A DNA stretch of 64,000 bases, taken from contig NZ_CP032698.1 of NCBI RefSeq assembly GCF_003627815.1, positions 1,550,001-1,614,000 of the forward strand, given 5' to 3'. The DNA comes from Streptomyces hundungensis. GTDB taxonomy: Bacteria; Actinomycetota; Actinomycetes; Streptomycetales; Streptomycetaceae. The notes beneath the pieces were generated by a model. It did not search any database. It worked only from the letters and a program-made list of their open reading frames with translations, and was not told the DNA's origin. The position numbers were made by a program, and so were the translations under genes. The first letter of the stretch is position 1. The number at the start of each line of letters is the position of its first letter. This document shows positions 17,530-26,574 of this stretch, in pieces.

Positions 17530-17595
17530 TGGCCCTCGTACAGCGACGGAGTACAGGCGTCGGGACTGATCGGCAACGGACCCGGGAGGGCCTTC

Positions 17596-18537
17596 ATGGG
17601 GGCTGGGCACGACCACGGACACACGCACGGCGGTCCGCCGCCCAGCGGCACCGCGGCCGCCGCGTACCGGGGAAGACTGCGCATCGCGCTCGGCATCACA
17701 CTGACCGTGATGGTCGTGGAGATCGTCGGCGGGCTGCTCGCCGATTCCCTGGCGCTGGTCGCGGACGCGGCGCACATGGCGACCGACGGCCTCGGGCTCG
17801 CGATGGCGCTGCTCGCCATCCACTTCGCCAACCGCCCGGCCGGGGGCAACCGCACCTACGGGTACGCCCGCGCCGAGATCCTCGCCGCGCTCGCCAACTG
17901 CATGCTGCTGCTCGGCGTGGGCGGCTACATCCTGTTCGAGGCGGTGGCGCGGTTCGTGGAGCCGGCCGGCACCGCGGGCGGCACCGCCGTGGTGTTCGGC
18001 CTGATCGGCCTGGTCGCCAACTCGGTCTCTCTTTCGCTGCTCATGAAGGGGCAGCAGGACAGCCTCAATGTGCGCGGCGCGTTCCTGGAGGTCCTCTCGG
18101 ACGCGCTCGGCTCGGCGGCCGTCGTGGTGGCCGGCCTGGTGATCATGACCACCGGCTGGCAGGCGGCCGACCCCATCGCCTCGCTCGTGATCGGCCTGAT
18201 GATCGTCCCCAGGACCGTCAAGCTGCTGCGCGAAACCCTCAACGTGCTCCTGGAGTCGGCGCCCAAGGGGGTCGACATGGCGGAGGTGCGCGCCCACATC
18301 CTGGAGCTGCCGGGCGTGGAGGACGTCCACGACCTGCACGCCTGGACCATCACCTCGGGGATGCCGGTGCTCTCGGCGCACGTCGTGGTCAGCCAGGAGG
18401 TCCTGGACAGCGTGGGGCACGAGAAGCTGCTGCACGAGTTGCAGGGGTGTCTGGGGGACCACTTCGACGTCGAGCACTGCACCTTCCAGCTGGAGCCGGG
18501 CGGTCACGCCGAGCACGAGGCGAAGCTCTGCCACTGA
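17596..18537 (+). CDS. zitB: Cation diffusion facilitator, zinc exporter ZitB-like
   Basis: Six-transmembrane CDF proton antiporter of 313 residues that expels Zn2+ and possibly other divalent metals. A His-rich N-terminus (GHDHGHTHGG) and the metal site HMATD in helix 2 (DAAHMATDGLG) are clear. The helix 5 site reads EVLSDALGS, so the usual HxxxD is ExxxD, a variant that may alter metal preference. The cytoplasmic C-terminal domain contains DVHDLHAWTITSG and closes with a His-rich tail. ATG 17596 has GGGAGG upstream. Position next to idi and the upstream Zur-like box support orthology with S. coelicolor zitB. Confidence 0.9.
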   Translation: MGAGHDHGHTHGGPPPSGTAAAAYRGRLRIALGITLTVMVVEIVGGLLADSLALVADAAHMATDGLGLAMALLAIHFANRPAGGNRTYGYARAEILAALANCMLLLGVGGYILFEAVARFVEPAGTAGGTAVVFGLIGLVANSVSLSLLMKGQQDSLNVRGAFLEVLSDALGSAAVVVAGLVIMTTGWQAADPIASLVIGLMIVPRTVKLLRETLNVLLESAPKGVDMAEVRAHILELPGVEDVHDLHAWTITSGMPVLSAHVVVSQEVLDSVGHEKLLHELQGCLGDHFDVEHCTFQLEPGGHAEHEAKLCH

Positions 18538-18652
18538 GCCCTACGGTTCCCGGGGCCCCGCGTGGGGCAGGACATGCGGATGCCGGTCAATGGCGGACAC
18601 GCCGCTTTTGTACGGCAGACTGGGCAGCCGAGGACCGAAGCGAAGGATGGTT

Positions 18653-19258
18653 ATGCCGAGCACACCTGCCACCACGGCGAACAACTCGTCGACCGGGACC
18701 ACGGGCGCAGCAGCACCGGAGATCATGCTCGAACTCGTCGACGAGAGCGGCAACACCATCGGAACCGCGGAGAAGCTCTCCGCCCACCAGGCGCCCGGGC
18801 AGTTGCACCGGGCGTTCTCCGTCTTCCTCTTCGACCCGGCGGGCCGGCTGCTGCTCCAGCGGCGGGCGCTCGGCAAGTACCACTCCCCCGGCGTCTGGTC
18901 CAACACCTGCTGCGGCCACCCCTACCCCGGTGAGTCGCCGTTCGCGGCCGCCGCCCGGCGCACCCACGAGGAGCTCGGCATCTCGCCGACGCTGCTCGCC
19001 GAGGCGGGCACGGTGCGCTACAACCACCCGGACCCCGAGTCGGGCCTCGTCGAGCAGGAGTACAACCACCTCTTCGTGGGGCTGGTGCAGTCGCCGCTGC
19101 GGCCGGACCCGGAGGAGATCGGCGAGACCGCGTTCGTGACGCCCGAGGAGCTCACCGAGCGGCACGCCCGCGCCCCGTTCTCGGCCTGGTTCATGACGGT
19201 TCTCGACGCGGCGCGGCCGGCCGTCAAGGAGCTCACGGGGCCCGACGCGGGCTGGTGA
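18653..19258 (+). CDS. idi: Isopentenyl-diphosphate delta-isomerase, type I
   Basis: Nudix-fold isomerase of 201 residues that interconverts IPP and DMAPP. The catalytic Cys lies in SNTCCGHP (residue 87 aligns with the active-site position), the Nudix segment is AAARRTHEELGI and the catalytic Glu region is EQEYNHLFVG. I chose ATG 18653, preceded by GAAGGA, over an in-frame ATG at 18590 that has no site and adds non-family residues. It lies 115 bp after zitB and overlaps the convergent ATPase gene by 26 bp. It supplies DMAPP for the nearby hopanoid operon and general isoprenoids. Confidence 0.95.
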   Translation: MPSTPATTANNSSTGTTGAAAPEIMLELVDESGNTIGTAEKLSAHQAPGQLHRAFSVFLFDPAGRLLLQRRALGKYHSPGVWSNTCCGHPYPGESPFAAAARRTHEELGISPTLLAEAGTVRYNHPDPESGLVEQEYNHLFVGLVQSPLRPDPEEIGETAFVTPEELTERHARAPFSAWFMTVLDAARPAVKELTGPDAGW

Positions 19259-19733
19259 TCCCCGGCAGCGGGGCCAGCGGGAGTGCGGCCCAGACGACCT
19301 TTCCGCCACCGGCGGTCTGCTCGACGTCGCACACCCCGCCGGCCTCCTCGGTGATCTCGCGCACCAGGAGCAGGCCCCGGCCGCCGGTCTGCGCGTAGTC
19401 GGCCTCCAGGGCCTTGGGCCGGTAGGGGTGGTTGTCCTCGACGGACACCCGGATCCACTCGGCGCCGATGGCGACCTCGACGGCGACCTCGGGCGAGAGC
19501 AGCGCCGCGTGTCTGACCGCGTTGGTGACCAGCTCCGAGACGATCAGCAGCAGGCCCTGGACGAGGTCCTCGTGGGCCGGCACGCCCTGGCGGCGCAACA
19601 GGTCGCGCACCGCGTGCCGGGCCTGGGGGACGGAGGCGTCGACCGAGGGGGCGGTGAAGCGCCACACCCCCTCGTACGACTGCTGCCGGGCCGGAGCGGC
19701 GGGTTCGGGCGGCAGGCTCCCGCGGATCTCCAT
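19233..19733 (-). CDS. ATP-binding regulatory protein, RsbW/HATPase-like
   Basis: A 166-residue HATPase_c-like domain of the anti-sigma/serine kinase type abundant in Streptomyces. The N box is in IVSELVTNAVRHA and the G1 box region is VEDNHPYRP, with GGRGLLLVREI as G2. Such proteins bind or phosphorylate anti-anti-sigma partners; no sigma factor or STAS partner lies nearby, so the target is unknown. I chose ATG 19733 because the upstream in-frame extension looks non-conserved; the alternative is ATG 19832. Its 3' end overlaps idi tail to tail by 26 bp. Confidence 0.8.
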   Translation of the reverse strand: MEIRGSLPPEPAAPARQQSYEGVWRFTAPSVDASVPQARHAVRDLLRRQGVPAHEDLVQGLLLIVSELVTNAVRHAALLSPEVAVEVAIGAEWIRVSVEDNHPYRPKALEADYAQTGGRGLLLVREITEEAGGVCDVEQTAGGGKVVWAALPLAPLPGITSPRRAP

Positions 19734-19868
19734 TGTTCCGGCACCACCTTCGCGGCTCGACTGCACACCCGTCTGGTGAAGAGTGTCGGGAGTGCGCTGG
19801 TCCGGACCGGCCGACTGACCATAAGTCAGCATCTACTGCCGCTTTTTGATCCCCGTTGGACGAGAAGG

Positions 19869-20546
19869 TCACTTCTCCATCGGGTTGTGATCCCCGTCTG
19901 AGGGCTTTGCCATGGCTTGCGGGGGTGTCGGAGACATCGGAGGTGTGCCCTCCCCGCTCCCCGCGGGGGCCACCGCGTCACTCACGAGAGTGACGATTCT
20001 GCGGCCGCCCACTCCGATCGCGATCAGACCGAGACCGTCGAACAGCAGGGCCAGCGAGAAGAAGCAGCCGATGACGTACCGGCTGCTGCTCGGCCAGCTC
20101 GCGAGCACCAGGATGCCCAGGAGCACCCCGAACGCGCCCTGCACCAGCGTCCAGCCGAACTGCGGCCCGCGCACCACCACGCTGCCCACCAGGCGGAAGA
20201 CCCCGCCGGTCAGGAAGAGCAGGGCGGCGAACATGGTGAGCGCCTCGGCACTGCCCTCGGGGCGACGGATGATCACCACGCCGGCCGCCAGGTTCAGCGC
20301 GGCCACCACGACGGCCAGCCAGAAGAACCCCGAGCCGCGCGACTGGATCGCGTGCGCCAGACCCACGACACCGCCGATGAGCAGCAGCCAGCCGAAGAGC
20401 AGCATCGTGGTGAGGGTGGCGAACCCGGTGTAGGCGAGGCCCACCAGGCCGGCCACGACCAGGATCGCCCCGAGCAGGGCGAGCAGACCGAAGCTGCGGC
20501 TCAGTTTCCTGCCCTCGCGTCCGACGTTCTGCTTGGATCCGGCCAT
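19869..20546 (-). CDS. HdeD/DUF308-family membrane protein
   Basis: A 225-residue integral membrane protein with about six short hydrophobic segments (GLLALLGAILVVAGLVGLAY, MLLFGWLLLIGGVVGLAHAI, FFWLAVVVAALNLAAGVVII and others) arranged as the repeated hairpins of the HdeD family. The C-terminal 30 residues are Pro-rich and polar. HdeD relatives are linked to acid or envelope stress, but no specific function is known for actinobacterial members. The ATG at 20546 is preceded by GAGGAGACGCCC. A divergent enoyl-CoA hydratase gene starts 75 bp upstream. Confidence 0.82.
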   Translation of the reverse strand: MAGSKQNVGREGRKLSRSFGLLALLGAILVVAGLVGLAYTGFATLTTMLLFGWLLLIGGVVGLAHAIQSRGSGFFWLAVVVAALNLAAGVVIIRRPEGSAEALTMFAALLFLTGGVFRLVGSVVVRGPQFGWTLVQGAFGVLLGILVLASWPSSSRYVIGCFFSLALLFDGLGLIAIGVGGRRIVTLVSDAVAPAGSGEGTPPMSPTPPQAMAKPSDGDHNPMEK

Positions 20547-20621
20547 GGGCGTCTCCTCATCGATCCGCGTGCGGCCCCCCTTGCGATCATAGGTTTCGGG
20601 TGCCCGGATAGCATCCGGCGC

Positions 20622-21365
20622 ATGCAGCTGGAGCAGAGCCTGTCCGGGGGCGTCGCCACCGTCGTCATCAACCATCCCGCGAAGCGCAACGCGATGACGT
20701 CCGCGATGTGGCGGGCCCTTCCGCCGCTGCTCGAAGCCCTGGCCGCCGATCCGGACGTACGGGCTCTGGTGCTGACCGGGGCCGGGGAGACGTTCTGCGC
20801 GGGCGCGGACATCTCGACGCTGCGGGAGCCCGGCGAGGACCCCCGGGCGCTCGCGGTGGCGGCGGAGGAGGCGCTGGCGGCGTTCCCCAAGCCGACGCTG
20901 GCGGCGGTGCGCGGTCACTGCGTGGGCGGCGGCAGTCAGCTCGCGGTCGCCTGCGACCTGCGGTTCGCGCAGGAGGGCGCGCTGTTCGGGGTGACGCCCG
21001 CGAAGCTCGGCATCGTCTACCCCGCGTCCTCCACCCGGCGCCTCGCCGCGCTCGTGGGTCCCGCGACCGCCAAGTACCTGTTGTTCTCAGGTGAGTTGAT
21101 CGACAGCGCGCGGGCGCTGCGGACCGGTCTGGTGGACGAGGTGCTGCCCGAGGGCGAGTTGGACGAGCGGGTGGCCGCCTTCACCCGGGTCCTGGTGTCG
21201 CGCTCCCGGCTCACCCAGGCCGCGGCCAAGGAGTTCGCGGACGGCCGAACCGACCGGGACGCCCACTGGGCCGAGCAGGAGCGGGGCGCCGGCGACACCG
21301 CGGAGGGCATCGCCGCCTTTCTGGAGCGCCGAACGCCCCGCTTCATCTGGAGCCCTCAGACCTGA
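20622..21365 (+). CDS. Enoyl-CoA hydratase/isomerase family protein
   Basis: Crotonase-fold enzyme of 247 residues acting on acyl-CoA thioesters. The oxyanion-hole segments are TGAGETFCAGADISTL and RGHCVGGGSQLAVACDLRFA. One expected Glu of the hydratase pair is replaced by Gln in the second segment region (GGGSQLA), so hydration may not be its reaction; isomerase or hydrolase activity is possible. The ATG at 20622 lacks a strong ribosome-binding site. It ends by overlapping the convergent PfpI gene by 10 bp. It is separate from the beta-oxidation operon at 39-45 kb. Confidence 0.88.
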   Translation: MQLEQSLSGGVATVVINHPAKRNAMTSAMWRALPPLLEALAADPDVRALVLTGAGETFCAGADISTLREPGEDPRALAVAAEEALAAFPKPTLAAVRGHCVGGGSQLAVACDLRFAQEGALFGVTPAKLGIVYPASSTRRLAALVGPATAKYLLFSGELIDSARALRTGLVDEVLPEGELDERVAAFTRVLVSRSRLTQAAAKEFADGRTDRDAHWAEQERGAGDTAEGIAAFLERRTPRFIWSPQT

Positions 21366-21994
21366 GGGATCCCCTTGGCCCGGAAGTGCTCGACCAGTTC
21401 GGCGGGCGCGGTGCGCGGCGAGCCCGCGTCGTAGGGGGGTTGGGGGTCGTACTCCAGGAGGAGCTGTACGGCTTCGGCGTGACGGTCCCCGGCGATCTCC
21501 CCGGCGAGGGTGAGCCCCATGTCGATGCCGGCCGACACCCCGGCGGCGGTGACGTACTTGCGGTCCATGACGACCCGCTGCGCCGTGGGCGTCGCGCCGA
21601 AAGCGCGCAGCTCCTCCAGGGCCAGCCAGTGCGAGGTGGCGCGCCGCCCCTTGAGGAGCCCGGCCGCGCCGAGCAGCAGCGAGCCCGTGCACACCGAGGT
21701 CGTCCAGGTCGTCATGGTGTCGACGGCGCGCAGCCAGTCCAGGAGCGGGCCGCCCGCGAGGTGTGGCTCGACGGCCTCGGGCGGGGCTCCCGGCACGACC
21801 ACGATGTCGGGCCGGGTCACCTCCGCGAGGGACCGCTCGGCGACGAGGGTGAGGCTGCCCCTGTCGTTGCGTACGGGGCCGGCCTGCTCGGCCACGAACA
21901 CCGTCTCGGCTCCGGGGAGCGGGGCGAGCGTGTCGTACGGTCCGACGGCGTCCAGGGCGGTGAACCGGTCGTAGAGCAGGATCGCGATCTGCAT
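21356..21994 (-). CDS. DJ-1/PfpI family protein
   Basis: A 212-residue class I glutamine-amidotransferase-like protein. The nucleophile elbow Cys lies in TSVCTGSLLLGAAGLL, followed by RRATSHW, as in the isonitrile hydratase/PfpI branch. It begins 18 bp after the GlxA-type regulator gene and shares its N-terminal fold, so the two probably form an operon and arose by duplication. The enzyme might be an isonitrile hydratase or glyoxalase-like; no test of substrate can be made from sequence. Confidence 0.87.
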   Translation of the reverse strand: MQIAILLYDRFTALDAVGPYDTLAPLPGAETVFVAEQAGPVRNDRGSLTLVAERSLAEVTRPDIVVVPGAPPEAVEPHLAGGPLLDWLRAVDTMTTWTTSVCTGSLLLGAAGLLKGRRATSHWLALEELRAFGATPTAQRVVMDRKYVTAAGVSAGIDMGLTLAGEIAGDRHAEAVQLLLEYDPQPPYDAGSPRTAPAELVEHFRAKGIPQV

Positions 21995-22012
21995 GGGCTG
22001 CCTTTCGAGGAG

Positions 22013-22975
22013 CTAGGCGGAAGCGGGTCGAAAACGCCGGCGGTATTCGGCGGGCGCGGTGCCGAGGACCTTCACGAAGGCGCGCCGCATCGCCTCCGGG
22101 GTGCCGTATCCGGCGGCGCGGGACACCTCCTGGACGCCGTCCGCGGTCTCCTCCAGCAGGCGGCGGGCGTATTCCAGGCGGACGCGCTCGACGTAGCGGC
22201 CGGGGGTGATGCCGGTCTCGGCGTGGAAGGCGCGGGCGAAGTGGCGGGGCGAGAGGCTGGCCCGCCGGGCGAGCGCCTCCACCGACAGATCGGCGTCCGG
22301 ATGCTCGGTGATCCACTGCTGGAGTTCGCGCAGCGGCTCGCGCCGGGCGGTCTGCGCGGCGAGCTGGGCGCTGAACTGGGCCTGGTTTCCCGGCCGGCGC
22401 AGAAACACCACCAATAAGCGGGCGACGGCCAGGGCCACGTCCCTCCCGTGGTCCTCCTCCACCAGGGCGAGGGAGAGGTCGATGCCGGCGGTGACCCCGG
22501 CGGAGGTGGCGATGTTGCCGTCCCGCACGAAGATCGGATCCGCTTCGACCTGGACGTCGGGGTAGCCCCTGGCCAGCTTCGAGCACAGCGCCCAGTGCGT
22601 GGTGGCCCGGCGCCCGTCGAGCAGCCCGGCCTCGGCGAGCAGCAGCGAACCCGTGCACACCGAGACGAGCCGCCGGGCGCGGGGGCCGTGCGTCCGTATC
22701 CAGGCGACCAGCCGGGGGTCCGCGGCGGCGGCGCCGTCGCCGCCGGGAACGAGCAGGATGTCGGTGTCCGTGGCGTCGGTGAGCGCGCGGTCGGCCATGA
22801 GGCGCAGCCCGCTGTGCGACACCACCGGCGCGCCGTCGAGCGAGGCGAACCGCACCTGGTAGGCGCCCGGGTCGCCGACCACGCGGCCCGCCGCGGCGAA
22901 CACCTCGGCCGGTCCGGTCACATCGAGGCTCTGGACGTGGTCGAAGAGAACCATCAGGACGGAGCGCTGCGTCAT
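22013..22975 (-). CDS. GlxA-family transcriptional regulator (DJ-1 domain plus AraC DNA-binding domain)
   Basis: A 320-residue protein with an N-terminal DJ-1/PfpI domain (VSVCTGSLLLAEAGLLDGRRAT near 107-128) and a C-terminal AraC pair of helix-turn-helices (SVEALARRASLSPRHFARAF and VQEVSRAAGYGTPEAMRRAF). The start ATG 22975 follows GGATGGGGG. It is probably a regulator of itself and the following PfpI gene in response to a small metabolite. The nearest divergent gene (SCO6745 family, 123 bp away) could be a second target. Confidence 0.9.
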   Translation of the reverse strand: MTQRSVLMVLFDHVQSLDVTGPAEVFAAAGRVVGDPGAYQVRFASLDGAPVVSHSGLRLMADRALTDATDTDILLVPGGDGAAAADPRLVAWIRTHGPRARRLVSVCTGSLLLAEAGLLDGRRATTHWALCSKLARGYPDVQVEADPIFVRDGNIATSAGVTAGIDLSLALVEEDHGRDVALAVARLLVVFLRRPGNQAQFSAQLAAQTARREPLRELQQWITEHPDADLSVEALARRASLSPRHFARAFHAETGITPGRYVERVRLEYARRLLEETADGVQEVSRAAGYGTPEAMRRAFVKVLGTAPAEYRRRFRPASA

Positions 22976-23098
22976 GCCCCCATCCTTGGACGCGGCCGAC
23001 GATGGCCGCAATGACGAGAAGCCCACCTTTCCTGCCATCGGCCATCGGGTCCGGCCCACCTCTTCACTCCGTACCAACCAGTCGGTAACGTGCTGGCC

Positions 23099-23962
23099 AT
23101 GAGTTCTCTCCCGCCGCGCGCCGGCCGCCGTTGCCAGAGCCCGCTCAACTCGCTGCACGCAACCGTCTACTTCTCGCCCGACTACGCCGAGGAACTGGCC
23201 GGGCTCGGCATCGAGAACCCGAGGGCCGCCTACTTCGCGGGGCGGGCCGCCGCGATGGGCGCCGTGGGGCCGGGACCGGTGGCGGCCTCGTTCTACAACT
23301 TCCGCCACGGCCTGATCGCCGAGCACCTGCCCGCCGTGTGGCGCACCGCCTCCCCCGATGCCGTCCTGGCCGCCCGGCTGCGCTCGGTCGACACCACCCT
23401 GCGCCGGCTGCTCGGCGAGGAGACGCTCGCCTCGGACGAGATGGCGGAGGCGGCCCGCCTCGCGCTGCGCGCCACCGAGGGCTGCACCCGGCACGCCCGG
23501 CCCCTGTACGCCGCCCACGCCGACCTGCCCGTGCCCGAACAGCCGCACCTCGCCTTCTGGCACGCGGCCACGCTGCTGCGCGAGCACCGGGGCGACGGCC
23601 ACCTCGCCGCACTGCTCGACCTGGAACTCGACCCGGTGGAGGCCCTGGTCAGCCACACCGCGACCGGCAAGGGCATGGCACGGCGCTGGGTGCTGGCCAC
23701 GCGCGGCTGGGAGCAGTCGGACTGGGACGCGGCCGCCGAACGCCTCCAAAAGCGCGGACTGCTGGCCGCCGACGGCGAGTTGACCGAAGCGGGCGCGGCG
23801 CTCCGCGCCGAACTGGAGGACCGCACCGACCGCCTCGACCGCGCCCCCTACGAACTCCTCGGCGACCACGATGTGGCGCGGCTGACCGAACTCGCCAAGG
23901 GCTTCGTGGTCACCGCGGCCCTCGCGGGCGGTTTCCCCGCCGACCTCGTCGGCAAGGGCTGA
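23099..23962 (+). CDS. SCO6745-family protein
   Basis: A 287-residue actinobacterial protein of unknown function with an alpha-helical, Ala/Leu-rich sequence. The conserved core includes [18 protein letters not shown] and [17 protein letters not shown], and the C-terminal third resembles a winged-helix ([24 protein letters not shown] in two parts around residues 200-225). I used ATG 23099; an in-frame GTG is at 23090. A TAACGT hexamer ending 8 bp before the ATG would give a leaderless transcript. The position next to Tex follows the S. coelicolor order. No catalytic motif is recognised. Confidence 0.82.
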   Translation: MSSLPPRAGRRCQSPLNSLHATVYFSPDYAEELAGLGIENPRAAYFAGRAAAMGAVGPGPVAASFYNFRHGLIAEHLPAVWRTASPDAVLAARLRSVDTTLRRLLGEETLASDEMAEAARLALRATEGCTRHARPLYAAHADLPVPEQPHLAFWHAATLLREHRGDGHLAALLDLELDPVEALVSHTATGKGMARRWVLATRGWEQSDWDAAAERLQKRGLLAADGELTEAGAALRAELEDRTDRLDRAPYELLGDHDVARLTELAKGFVVTAALAGGFPADLVGKG

Positions 23963-24029
23963 TCGTCGATTGCCGTCGCCGCCTGCCACAATTGGCGCCC
24001 CAGGCTCAGCGAGAAGGCGGTACGGCAAC

Positions 24030-26459
24030 GTGACGACGTCCATCGAAGGCAGGATCGCCGAGGAACTCGGCGTACGGGAGCGGCAGGTGAAGGCCGCCGT
24101 CGAGCTGCTCGACGGCGGGTCGACCGTCCCCTTCATCGCGCGCTACCGCAAGGAAGCGACCGAGATGCTGGACGACGCCCAGCTGCGCACCCTGGAGGAG
24201 CGGCTGCGTTATCTGCGGGAGCTGGAGGACCGGCGCACGGCGGTCCTCGACTCCGTACGGGAGCAGGGCAAGCTCACCGAAGCCCTGGAGGCGCGGATCC
24301 GGGCCGCCGACACCAAGGCCCGCCTGGAGGACATCTACCTGCCCTTCAAGCCGAAGCGGCGCACCAAGGCGCAGATCGCCCGCGAGGCGGGCCTGGAGCC
24401 GCTCGCGGACGGCCTGCTCGGCGACCCCTCGGTCGAGCCGCTCGCCGCGGCCGCCGCGTTCGTCGACGCGGACAAGGGTGTCGCCGATCCGGCGGCCGCC
24501 CTGGACGGCGCCCGCTCCATCCTGGCGGAGCGGTTCTCCGAGGACGCCGACCTGATCGGCGAGCTCCGCGAGCGCATGTGGACCAAGGGCCGCCTGGCGG
24601 CGAAGGTCCGCGCGGGCAAGGAGGAGGCGGGCGCCAAGTTCGCCGACTACTTCGACTTCACCGAGCCCTTCACCGCGCTGCCCTCGCACCGGGTCCTCGC
24701 GATGCTGCGCGGCGAGAAGGAGGAGGTCCTCGACCTCGTCCTGGAGCCCGAGGAGCCCTCGCCCGAGCCCGGCCCCTCGACGTACGAGAACATGGTGGCG
24801 CGCCGCTTCGGCGTGGCCGACCGGGGCCGCCCCGGCGACAAGTGGCTCGCCGACACGGTGCGTTGGGCCTGGCGCACCCGCATCCTGGTCCACCTCGGCA
24901 TCGATCTGCGGCTGCGGCTTCGTACGGCCGCCGAGGACGAGGCGGTCCGCGTCTTCGCCGCCAACCTGCGCGACCTGCTGCTCGCAGCCCCGGCCGGCAC
25001 CCGCGCCACGCTCGGCCTCGACCCCGGTTTCCGTACGGGTGTGAAGGTGGCCGTCGTCGACGCGACCGGCAAGGTCGTGGCCACCGAGGTGATCCACCCG
25101 CACGTCCCCGCCAACAAGTGGGACCAGGCGCTCGCGAAGCTGGCCGGGCTCTGCAAGGAGCACGCGGTCGAGCTGATCGCCATCGGCAACGGCACGGCCT
25201 CCCGCGAGACCGACAAGCTCGCCGGTGAACTCATCGACAAACACCCGGAGTTGAACCTCGCCAAGGTGATGGTGTCGGAGGCGGGCGCTTCGGTGTACTC
25301 GGCCTCGGCGTTCGCCTCGCAGGAGTTCCCGGACATGGACGTGTCGCTGCGCGGCGCGGTCTCCATCGCCCGGCGCCTCCAGGACCCGCTCGCCGAACTC
25401 GTCAAGATCGACCCGAAGTCCATCGGGGTGGGCCAGTACCAGCACGACCTGTCCGAGGTGAAGCTGTCGCGCTCCCTCGACGCGGTGGTCGAGGACTGTG
25501 TGAACGGCGTCGGCGTCGACGTCAACACCGCCTCCGCGCCGCTGCTTTCGCGGGTGTCCGGCATCAGCTCGGGCCTCGCCGAGAACATCGTGGCGCACCG
25601 CGACGGCAACGGCCCGTTCCGCTCGCGCCGCGCGCTCAAGGACGTGCCGCGGCTCGGCCCGAAGGCGTACGAGCAGTGCGCGGGCTTCCTGCGGATCCGG
25701 GACGGCGAGGACCCGTTGGACGCCTCCAGCGTGCACCCCGAGGCGTATCCGGTGGTGCGGCGGATGGTGAAGACGACCGGGAGCGAGGTCGCCTCGCTGA
25801 TCGGCAACACCGGGGTGCTGCGGTCGCTGCGGCCCGACGACTTCGTGGACGAGACCTTCGGTCTGCCCACGGTCACCGACATCCTGCGCGAGCTGGAGAA
25901 GCCGGGCCGCGACCCGCGACCGGCGTTCAAGACGGCCACCTTCAAGGAGGGCGTCGAGAAGATCGGCGACCTGGAGCCCGGGATGGTCCTCGAAGGCGTG
26001 GTCACCAATGTGGCGGCGTTCGGCGCGTTCATCGACATCGGCGTCCACCAGGACGGGCTCGCCCATGTCTCGGCGCTGTCGAAGACGTTCGTGAAGGACC
26101 CCCGGGACGTGGTGAAGCCGGGCGACATCGTCAAGGTGAAGGTGCTCGACGTCGATGTGCCGCGCAAGCGGATCTCGCTGACCCTGCGGCTCGACGACGA
26201 CGCGTCCGCGCCGGGTGGCGCCCCCAAGCGGGAGCGCGCCGAGCGGGGCGCCCGCGCTCAGGACGGCCGGCCTCCGCAGCAGCGACAGGGCCAGACGCGG
26301 GACCAGGGCCGCCGGCCCCGGGGCGACGGGAACGTCGCCCAGCCCGCCGGCGGCAACCGCCCGGCGCGCGGGGCGGCCCCGGCCACCTCGAACAGCGCGA
26401 TGGCGGACGCCCTGCGCAAGGCGGGCCTGCTCGACCCGAAGGGCCGCGGCGGCCGCTGA
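24030..26459 (+). CDS. tex: Tex-family RNA-binding transcription accessory protein
   Basis: An 809-residue homologue of Tex/Spt6. Recognisable parts in order: helical N-terminus ([20 protein letters not shown]), the YqgF-like nuclease fold ([18 protein letters not shown]), helix-hairpin-helix modules ([36 protein letters not shown]) and an S1 RNA-binding domain ([21 protein letters not shown]). A basic, Gln/Arg/Gly-rich tail of about 70 residues precedes a conserved [11 protein letters not shown] end. The start is GTG 24030, with AAGG 12 nt upstream. It acts in the cytoplasm on nucleic acid; the precise role in streptomycetes is not settled. Confidence 0.95.
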   Translation: MTTSIEGRIAEELGVRERQVKAAVELLDGGSTVPFIARYRKEATEMLDDAQLRTLEERLRYLRELEDRRTAVLDSVREQGKLTEALEARIRAADTKARLEDIYLPFKPKRRTKAQIAREAGLEPLADGLLGDPSVEPLAAAAAFVDADKGVADPAAALDGARSILAERFSEDADLIGELRERMWTKGRLAAKVRAGKEEAGAKFADYFDFTEPFTALPSHRVLAMLRGEKEEVLDLVLEPEEPSPEPGPSTYENMVARRFGVADRGRPGDKWLADTVRWAWRTRILVHLGIDLRLRLRTAAEDEAVRVFAANLRDLLLAAPAGTRATLGLDPGFRTGVKVAVVDATGKVVATEVIHPHVPANKWDQALAKLAGLCKEHAVELIAIGNGTASRETDKLAGELIDKHPELNLAKVMVSEAGASVYSASAFASQEFPDMDVSLRGAVSIARRLQDPLAELVKIDPKSIGVGQYQHDLSEVKLSRSLDAVVEDCVNGVGVDVNTASAPLLSRVSGISSGLAENIVAHRDGNGPFRSRRALKDVPRLGPKAYEQCAGFLRIRDGEDPLDASSVHPEAYPVVRRMVKTTGSEVASLIGNTGVLRSLRPDDFVDETFGLPTVTDILRELEKPGRDPRPAFKTATFKEGVEKIGDLEPGMVLEGVVTNVAAFGAFIDIGVHQDGLAHVSALSKTFVKDPRDVVKPGDIVKVKVLDVDVPRKRISLTLRLDDDASAPGGAPKRERAERGARAQDGRPPQQRQGQTRDQGRRPRGDGNVAQPAGGNRPARGAAPATSNSAMADALRKAGLLDPKGRGGR

Positions 26460-26482
26460 GCCGACCGCGCGCTCACGCGCCC

Positions 26483-26539
26483 CGAGGGGCGGCCGCAGGT
26501 CAACTGGCTTACGGCCAACTGGCTTGCGGCCGCCCCTCG
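26483..26539. terminator. Bidirectional terminator with nested direct repeats
   Basis: A 15-bp perfect stem, CGAGGGGCGGCCGCA (26483-26497) with TGCGGCCGCCCCTCG (26525-26539), lies between convergent tex and ABC-F genes. The loop and right arm contain two adjacent 15-bp near-identical copies, CAACTGGCTTACGGC at 26501-26515 and CAACTGGCTTGCGGC at 26516-26530. Confidence 0.85.
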
Positions 26540-26574
26540 TTGATGCCCGCGCTTCACCCCTCCCGGGCGCGCGG

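Noticed and set aside
20622..22975. Enoyl-CoA hydratase and PfpI/GlxA genes as one pathway cluster
   Set aside because: They are on opposite strands with overlapping 3' ends; no shared promoter or pathway logic is visible.
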